Positions 36,528-41,037 of a DNA stretch of 41,037 nucleotides are shown in pieces. The notes under the pieces were generated by a model. It saw nothing but the letters and a program-made list of their open reading frames with translations. It had not been told where the DNA came from and made no database searches. The position numbers and the translations under genes are program-made. This DNA is from Oceaniradius stylonematis. Its GTDB lineage: Bacteria; Pseudomonadota; Alphaproteobacteria; Rhizobiales; Rhizobiaceae. The stretch is from the NCBI RefSeq assembly GCF_003149475.2, contig NZ_QFWV02000009.1, forward strand, positions 132,040 through 173,076. Reading direction: 5' to 3'. Position 1 is the stretch's first letter. Every line of letters begins with the position of its first letter.

Positions 36528-37537
36528 CAGGTGCGGCCTTCGGCCAATCCGCGCGCCGCTTCGATGATATCGGGCACTTGCGGCACGACGGCCTTTTCCA
36601 GTTCGGGATTGTAGGGGATCGGGCTTTCGGCACCGCCAAGCCGGACAATCGGCGCATCGAGAAAGTCGAATGCATCGCTTTCGGCGACCATCGCACTGAC
36701 CTCGGCGCCGATGCCGAGCGTCTTCACCGCTTCGTATACGCACAGAAGTTTGCCGGTCTTGCGCACCGATGCGAGCACGGTGTCCCCGTCCAGCGGACGG
36801 ATGGTGCGCAAATCGATCACTTCGGCCTCGATGCCTTCGTCCTCAAGGGCCTTGGCCGCATCGAGCGCCTTGTGCACCATGATCGCCGTTGCGACGATGG
36901 TGACGTGGCCGCCCTCGCGGCGGACTGCCGCTTTGCCGATCGGCGTGGTGTAGCGGCCAGACGGGACCTGGCCTTTCATCTTGTAGAGCAGCTTGTGCTC
37001 GAAGATCATCACGGGATCGGGGTCGTCCAATGCGGCGAGCAGCAGTCCCTTGGCGTCTTCCGGCGTTGCCGGCTGGACGACCTTGAGGCCCGGCACATGG
37101 CCGAGCCACGCTTCAAGGCTCTGCGAATGCTGGGCCGCCGCGCCGGTGCCCGAGCCCGCCGGAAAGCGCATGACGAGGGGCACGGAGACGGCGCCGCCGA
37201 GCATGTAGCGCACCTTGGCGGCCTGGTTGACGATCTGCTCCATGGCAAGCGTGGCGAAATCGGAGAACTGGAACTCGAAGATCGGGCGCAGACCGGTCAT
37301 CGCGGCGCCGACGGCGACGCCCGCGCCGCCCAATTCGGAGATCGGCGTGTCCATCACCCGGTCGGTGCCGTACTTGTCGACCAGATCGCCGGTCACCTGA
37401 AAGGCGCCGCCATAGACGCCGATATCCTCGCCCATCAGGATGACGCGCTCGTCTTCCGACAGCGCGATGTCCATCGCTTCGCGAATCGCCTGCGCGTAGG
37501 AAATCTCGCGCACTTCGATGCCCGCCTGCGCGTTCAT
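36527..37537 (-). CDS. AcoB-like ThDP-dependent E1 beta subunit
   Basis: A 336-residue beta subunit of a 2-oxo-acid/acetoin dehydrogenase E1, with the PYR domain ([14 protein letters not shown] near residue 37, [19 protein letters not shown] near 137) and the C-terminal transketolase-like domain ([14 protein letters not shown] near 255). It forms the ThDP site with the alpha subunit. ATG 37537 overlaps the alpha-subunit stop as ATGA. Confidence 0.92.
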   Translation of the reverse strand: MNAQAGIEVREISYAQAIREAMDIALSEDERVILMGEDIGVYGGAFQVTGDLVDKYGTDRVMDTPISELGGAGVAVGAAMTGLRPIFEFQFSDFATLAMEQIVNQAAKVRYMLGGAVSVPLVMRFPAGSGTGAAAQHSQSLEAWLGHVPGLKVVQPATPEDAKGLLLAALDDPDPVMIFEHKLLYKMKGQVPSGRYTTPIGKAAVRREGGHVTIVATAIMVHKALDAAKALEDEGIEAEVIDLRTIRPLDGDTVLASVRKTGKLLCVYEAVKTLGIGAEVSAMVAESDAFDFLDAPIVRLGGAESPIPYNPELEKAVVPQVPDIIEAARGLAEGRT

Positions 37538-38553
37538 GCCGCCACCTTGGGCGAATATACATCGCGGGTTGCGTCTTCGATCCGGGGGGCGGGGCTGTCC
37601 TTGGCGAACGCGATGGCCGCCTCGACGGCCTGCTCGACATCCTTTTCGATGGAGGCGACCGCCGCATCGTCGGTGATGCCGTGTTCCTTGAGCATGGCCG
37701 CCATCCGGGCGATCGGATCGCGCTCCTGCCATTCGGCGATTTCCTCCTTGGTCCGGTAGCGGTTGCGGTCGGATTTGGAGTGGCCGCGCCAGCGGTAGGT
37801 CACGTTCTCGATCAGGCTCGGGCCATCGCCGTTGCGTGCGCGCGCCACGGCCGCATCGACGGCTTCGGTGACGGCGGAAAAGTCGTTGCCATCGACCCGT
37901 TCGCCCGGCATGGAGTAGGCGGCCGCGCGATCGGCGATGGACTTCACCGCCGTCGAGCGTTCGGTCGATGTGGACATGCCATAGCGGTTGTTCTCGCACA
38001 CGAAAACGACGGGCAGCTTCCAGATCGAGGCCATGTTGAGCGCCTCGTGGAAAGCGCCCTCATTGTTGGCGCCATCGCCGAAAAAGCAGACCGTGACCGC
38101 GCCGGTGCCAAGCCGCTTGGCCGACAGGGCCGCACCGACGGCGATCGGGATGCCGCCGGCGACGATGCCGTTGGCTCCCAGATTGCCCTTTTCGACATCG
38201 GCGATATGCATCGAGCCGCCGCGTCCGCGGCAATAGCCGGTCTCCTTGCCGAAGAACTCAGCGAACATCTTGCCCAGATCGGCGCCCTTGGCGACGCAGT
38301 GGCCGTGGCCTCTGTGGGTCGAGGTGATCTTGTCGTCGTCGGTCAGCGACATGCAGGCGCCGACGGCGGACGCTTCCTGTCCGATGCTCAAATGCATGGT
38401 GCCGTGGATCAGGCCGCGCGTGTAGCTGTCCTCGGCGCCTTCCTCGAAACGGCGGATCAGATACATTTTTCGCAATGCCTCGATCAGCTGATCGGGCGAA
38501 TAGGCGCGGATCGCGTAGGGAACGTTGCGGTCGGTGGCGGTGCTGTCAGGCAT
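37534..38553 (-). CDS. AcoA-like ThDP-dependent E1 alpha subunit
   Basis: A 339-residue alpha subunit of the same E1. The ThDP/Mg motif is [20 protein letters not shown] (near residue 165) followed by CENN, and [12 protein letters not shown] lies near residue 80. With the beta subunit it should cleave a 2-oxo acid, acetoin or another alpha-hydroxyketone and load the acyl group on the E2 lipoyl. Its first eight bases overlap the end of the upstream SAF oxidoreductase gene, a sign of coupled translation. No E3 (lipoamide dehydrogenase) gene is in the window. Confidence 0.92.
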   Translation of the reverse strand: MPDSTATDRNVPYAIRAYSPDQLIEALRKMYLIRRFEEGAEDSYTRGLIHGTMHLSIGQEASAVGACMSLTDDDKITSTHRGHGHCVAKGADLGKMFAEFFGKETGYCRGRGGSMHIADVEKGNLGANGIVAGGIPIAVGAALSAKRLGTGAVTVCFFGDGANNEGAFHEALNMASIWKLPVVFVCENNRYGMSTSTERSTAVKSIADRAAAYSMPGERVDGNDFSAVTEAVDAAVARARNGDGPSLIENVTYRWRGHSKSDRNRYRTKEEIAEWQERDPIARMAAMLKEHGITDDAAVASIEKDVEQAVEAAIAFAKDSPAPRIEDATRDVYSPKVAA

Positions 38554-39877
38554 CGGCCAGTTCCTTTCCGAAGACCATTGCGTCCTGGCGGGCACGCAGT
38601 TCGGCGATCTTCGATCCCTCGGGCAGGCGGCTGTTCTCGGTGGTGATCAGTTCGCCCTTGCGAATGGGGCGGGTGACTGTGGCGTCCGGCAGCACGCCGG
38701 CGGGTCGCGCCTTCAAGGTTCGGGCGCGGCCGGCTTCCAGCGCCCAGGCGCGATAGGTGTATTCGCCGAGCAGATCGAGCGTTTCGCCGGGCTCAAGATC
38801 GCGCTTGGCGACGGCAGCCACCTCGGCCACGGGCTTATCCAGCGGAATCATGTCGGCCTTGCCGTGCAGCACTGCGCGGGCGCAGGTCAGCGGCACTTCG
38901 AGCGAGGTCAGGTGATAGGGGCGGATGAACGCGAAATAGGGGCCTTCGCCCATCTTCAGGTCCGACATGCGCTCCCAGACGCGCGGATGCTCGGCTTCGC
39001 AGACGACGAAGACGCCCGGTGCAAGTCCCTGGCCGACCGAATAGTCGACCCGGCCAATGTCGGACAGGACGCCGCCATCCTTTTTGGGGATCAGTGTCTT
39101 GGCGAGGTCCTTCGGCCCGGCGGCGGGGCCATGCATGCCGTCAATATCGGGGACCAGGCCCGTCGCGTTGGCGATCGCCGACATCTCCACCATGGTCTTG
39201 GAGCCGTCGATGAACTCGACGAGCATGCGGGGGTTCATGTGGCGCGCGGCAGCTTCGGCGGCGTACTGGTCGGGGACCGCATCGAAGTTCAGCGGGTTGT
39301 TCTTGCCCTTGCCCGCGCAGACGATCTTGTGACCCATTGCTGCGACGAACTCGATGATCTCCATGCAGGAGGAGGGTTCGTCGCCTGCGCCCAGGCTGTA
39401 GACCACGCCGAGCCGCTCGGCCTCGCGGCGCAGATAGGCGCCGATCGTGACATCGGCCTCCACATTCATCATGACCAGATGCTTGCCGCGTTCCATCGCC
39501 GACAGTCCGATCTCGGCGCCGACAGCGGGAACGCCGGTCGCATCGACCACCACATCGATCAGCCCTGATTCGAGCATCGCGTCGGCGGAGGTGATCGCGG
39601 TCTTGCCGGCCTCGATGGCGGCATTGATCGCGTCGGAATTGGCCGCATCGGCGCTGTGTCCGGGCGCGCGATGGGCAATTTCCACGGCCTTGTGCGCAGC
39701 CGACGGGTTGATGTCCGCAATGGCCGCCACGTCGACACCGTCCATCATGCCAGCACGCGTGACAATGTCCGTGCCCATTTCGCCCGAGCCGACAAGGCCG
39801 ATGCGGACAGGTTTGCCCGATGCGGCGCGCTCGGCCAGGTCGCGGGCGAGACCGGTGAGCGCTATGTTGGATGTCAT
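38546..39877 (-). CDS. NAD(P)-dependent oxidoreductase with C-terminal SAF domain (COG4091-like)
   Basis: A 443-residue protein of the predicted homoserine dehydrogenase-like class with a SAF domain. The N-terminal Rossmann fold has RIGLVGSGEMGTDIV (residues 25-39) and DINPSAAHKAVE; the middle part has GAGDEPSSCMEIIEF near 190; the SAF domain fills about residues 365-430. It is the first gene of the operon with the E1/E2 genes and SorC. It probably oxidises or reduces a small polyol or sugar acid to a substrate for the E1; this is inference. Homoserine as substrate is unlikely in this context. Confidence 0.85.
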   Translation of the reverse strand: MTSNIALTGLARDLAERAASGKPVRIGLVGSGEMGTDIVTRAGMMDGVDVAAIADINPSAAHKAVEIAHRAPGHSADAANSDAINAAIEAGKTAITSADAMLESGLIDVVVDATGVPAVGAEIGLSAMERGKHLVMMNVEADVTIGAYLRREAERLGVVYSLGAGDEPSSCMEIIEFVAAMGHKIVCAGKGKNNPLNFDAVPDQYAAEAAARHMNPRMLVEFIDGSKTMVEMSAIANATGLVPDIDGMHGPAAGPKDLAKTLIPKKDGGVLSDIGRVDYSVGQGLAPGVFVVCEAEHPRVWERMSDLKMGEGPYFAFIRPYHLTSLEVPLTCARAVLHGKADMIPLDKPVAEVAAVAKRDLEPGETLDLLGEYTYRAWALEAGRARTLKARPAGVLPDATVTRPIRKGELITTENSRLPEGSKIAELRARQDAMVFGKELADA

Positions 39878-39907
39878 GAAACACCTATGAGTTGACCAGT
39901 CGCCAAA

Positions 39908-40072
39908 GCATTGTGAACTTACGTCCAAGTGTCAATGCAAATGTTCGCAAAGTCCAATTTGACATCAAGCCACCGCGTCGGTCACGCCGCTTCGGTGCAC
40001 CGATTGGGGAGAAATGAACGCTTGACAGAGAGTGTGACTTGCACAAAAGTCTGCACAAGAAGTCAAATGTTC
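39908..40072. promoter_or_regulatory. Divergent control region with repeated CAAATGTTC and GCACAA elements
   Basis: CAAATGTTC occurs at 39938-39946 and 40064-40072. GCACAAAAGTC (40041-40051) and GCACAAGAAGTC (40053-40064) are tandem near-copies, and GCAAAGTC is at 39947-39954. On the minus strand TTGACA (39935-39930) and AATGCT (39913-39908), spacing 17, could be the promoter for the oxidoreductase operon. On the plus strand TTGACA (40022-40027) is a possible -35 for the ABC operon, with no clear -10. The repeats are candidate SorC-regulator sites. Confidence 0.5.
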
Positions 40073-40141
40073 AATCTGCTGTCATCGAGTTCGGGTGCGA
40101 TGGCAGTCAGGCGATCTGGCACCCGAAGGGAGGAACCAACC

Positions 40142-41037
40142 ATGAAATTCGCTGGAAACCTGTCACGGCGCTCGTTCTTGCAGACAAGCTCGGCGGCCGG
40201 TCTGGTCGCCGCCGGCGCGGGGACGGGCCTCGTGGGCCGTGCCTTCGCCAGTACGGACCTGCCGGACCCGCAGACCGTGCTCGACCAGATCTCGATCGAG
40301 CAGTATGTGCGCGAGGACTATCGCGACCTCTACAGCCTGACCAATGCCGACACGATGTGGGATCCGGCGACCGACTGGATTCGCACGGTGGACTGGGAGG
40401 CGGTGCGCAGCGAGCTTTCGGGCACGACCGTGCGCTTTGCCATCGGCGCGGCGGACCAGGAATCGGCGGCGGAAGGCCTGGCGCCGTTCGAAGCCCTGTC
40501 CGGCATCAAGGTCGAACTGGTGCCGATCCCGGACGACAGCTTTTACGACAAGGCGCTGGCCGAATTCATCTCGGGCAACGCCTCGTTCGATGCGCTGCAG
40601 TTCTTCTCGCCCTGGATGGGCGACTTCGCGGCGCCCGGCTTCCTCGCGCCGCTCGACGAGTTCGCCGACAAATGGGGCCTGCCGCTGGACGACTTCTACG
40701 ACACCTACCGGCTCAATTACGGCTTCTTCAACGGCAAGATGTACGGCATTCCGTTCGACTGCGACATCCAGATGGTCCATGTCCGCAAAGGTTACATGGA
40801 GCAGCTTCTGGGCGGCGAGGTCGACAAGGTCAATTCCATCCCGACCTATGACGAGCTCATCCGGGTTTCCAAGGAACTCAACAATATCGAGCCGGGCGTT
40901 TCCGGGGTCGGCCTGATGGCTGCGCCGGGCTTCTGGTCGACCTATACGTGGGAACACATCGCCGCGCAGGCCGGCATGATGCTGTTTGACGAGAACTGGG
41001 AGCCGATCTTCAACGGCGATGCCGGCATGAAGGGTCT
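40142..41037 (+). CDS. Tat-exported ABC transporter substrate-binding protein (partial)
   Basis: The gene runs off the right end; 298 residues are visible with no stop. GGGAGG eight bases before ATG 40142 marks the start. The N-terminus has a twin-arginine signal (SRRSFLQ, a hydrophobic stretch, then GRAFAST), so the protein is exported folded. The rest is an extracellular solute-binding protein type 1 domain, as for sugar or polyol transporters (VRFAIGAADQESAAEGLAPF near residue 98, and YGIPFDCDIQ near 202). It diverges from the SAF-oxidoreductase operon and probably brings in its substrate. Permease and ATPase genes would lie beyond the window. Confidence 0.9.
   Translation, partial: MKFAGNLSRRSFLQTSSAAGLVAAGAGTGLVGRAFASTDLPDPQTVLDQISIEQYVREDYRDLYSLTNADTMWDPATDWIRTVDWEAVRSELSGTTVRFAIGAADQESAAEGLAPFEALSGIKVELVPIPDDSFYDKALAEFISGNASFDALQFFSPWMGDFAAPGFLAPLDEFADKWGLPLDDFYDTYRLNYGFFNGKMYGIPFDCDIQMVHVRKGYMEQLLGGEVDKVNSIPTYDELIRVSKELNNIEPGVSGVGLMAAPGFWSTYTWEHIAAQAGMMLFDENWEPIFNGDAGMKG

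Overview
This is a GC-rich stretch with tightly packed, often overlapping genes. It looks like part of a chromosome or large replicon of an alphaproteobacterium, most likely of the Hyphomicrobiales (Rhizobiales). The main clues are a rhizobial-type glpD-glpSTPQUV glycerol ABC operon with divergent glpR, a pobA/pca block with a PcaQ-like LysR gene, and an aerobic box pathway. No rRNA, tRNA, CRISPR array, transposase, integrase or phage gene was seen. The left end carries no identifiable gene, and the last gene runs off the right end.

Layout. (1) 285-6363: aerobic benzoyl-CoA (box) operon boxC-boxB-[53-residue Cys4 protein]-boxA-thioesterase, then boxR, with repeated TGCA operator boxes upstream of boxC. 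(2) 6419-14331: a bifunctional enoyl-CoA hydratase/3-hydroxyacyl-CoA dehydrogenase followed by paaABCDE-paaZ. (3) 14338-14993: a VapC/FitB-type toxin-antitoxin pair on the minus strand, between the convergent ends of the two paa operons. (4) 15052-18209 (minus): paaG-paaI-paaK-paaR. A near-identical 22-bp PaaR-type operator lies before paaA and before paaG. (5) 18361-24241: 4-hydroxybenzoate/protocatechuate genes: pcaB (plus), pobA-pcaC-pcaH-pcaG-BKACE (minus), and a pcaQ-like LysR gene (plus). (6) 24325-32972: glycerol uptake and oxidation, glpD-glpS-glpT-glpP-glpQ-glpU-glpV (minus) with divergent glpR. (7) 33021-34022: a lone YeiH-family membrane protein. (8) 34176-41037: an apparent catabolic unit for an unidentified, probably carbohydrate-like substrate. 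It holds a COG4091-type oxidoreductase with a SAF domain, an acetoin-dehydrogenase-like E1alpha/E1beta/E2 set whose E2 carries an alpha/beta-hydrolase domain, a SorC-family regulator, and a divergent Tat-exported ABC binding protein.

How the parts fit. Benzoate (box) and phenylacetate (paa) are both handled as CoA thioesters and both give dehydroadipyl-CoA-type intermediates, so the fused hydratase/dehydrogenase between boxR and paaA can serve both. 4-Hydroxybenzoate goes through PobA, PcaGH, PcaB and PcaC toward beta-ketoadipate. pcaD, pcaIJ, pcaF/paaJ, boxD and benzoate-CoA ligase are not in the window. A beta-keto acid cleavage enzyme (BKACE) sits in the pca operon and could cleave beta-ketoadipate with acetyl-CoA directly, giving succinyl-CoA and acetoacetate.

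The least explained items are the small Cys4 protein coupled to boxA, the BKACE in the pca operon, the complementary degenerate motifs in GlpS and GlpT, and the SAF-oxidoreductase/aco-like/SorC/ABC unit at the right end. All identifications come from reading translated sequence and motifs; no database search was run.
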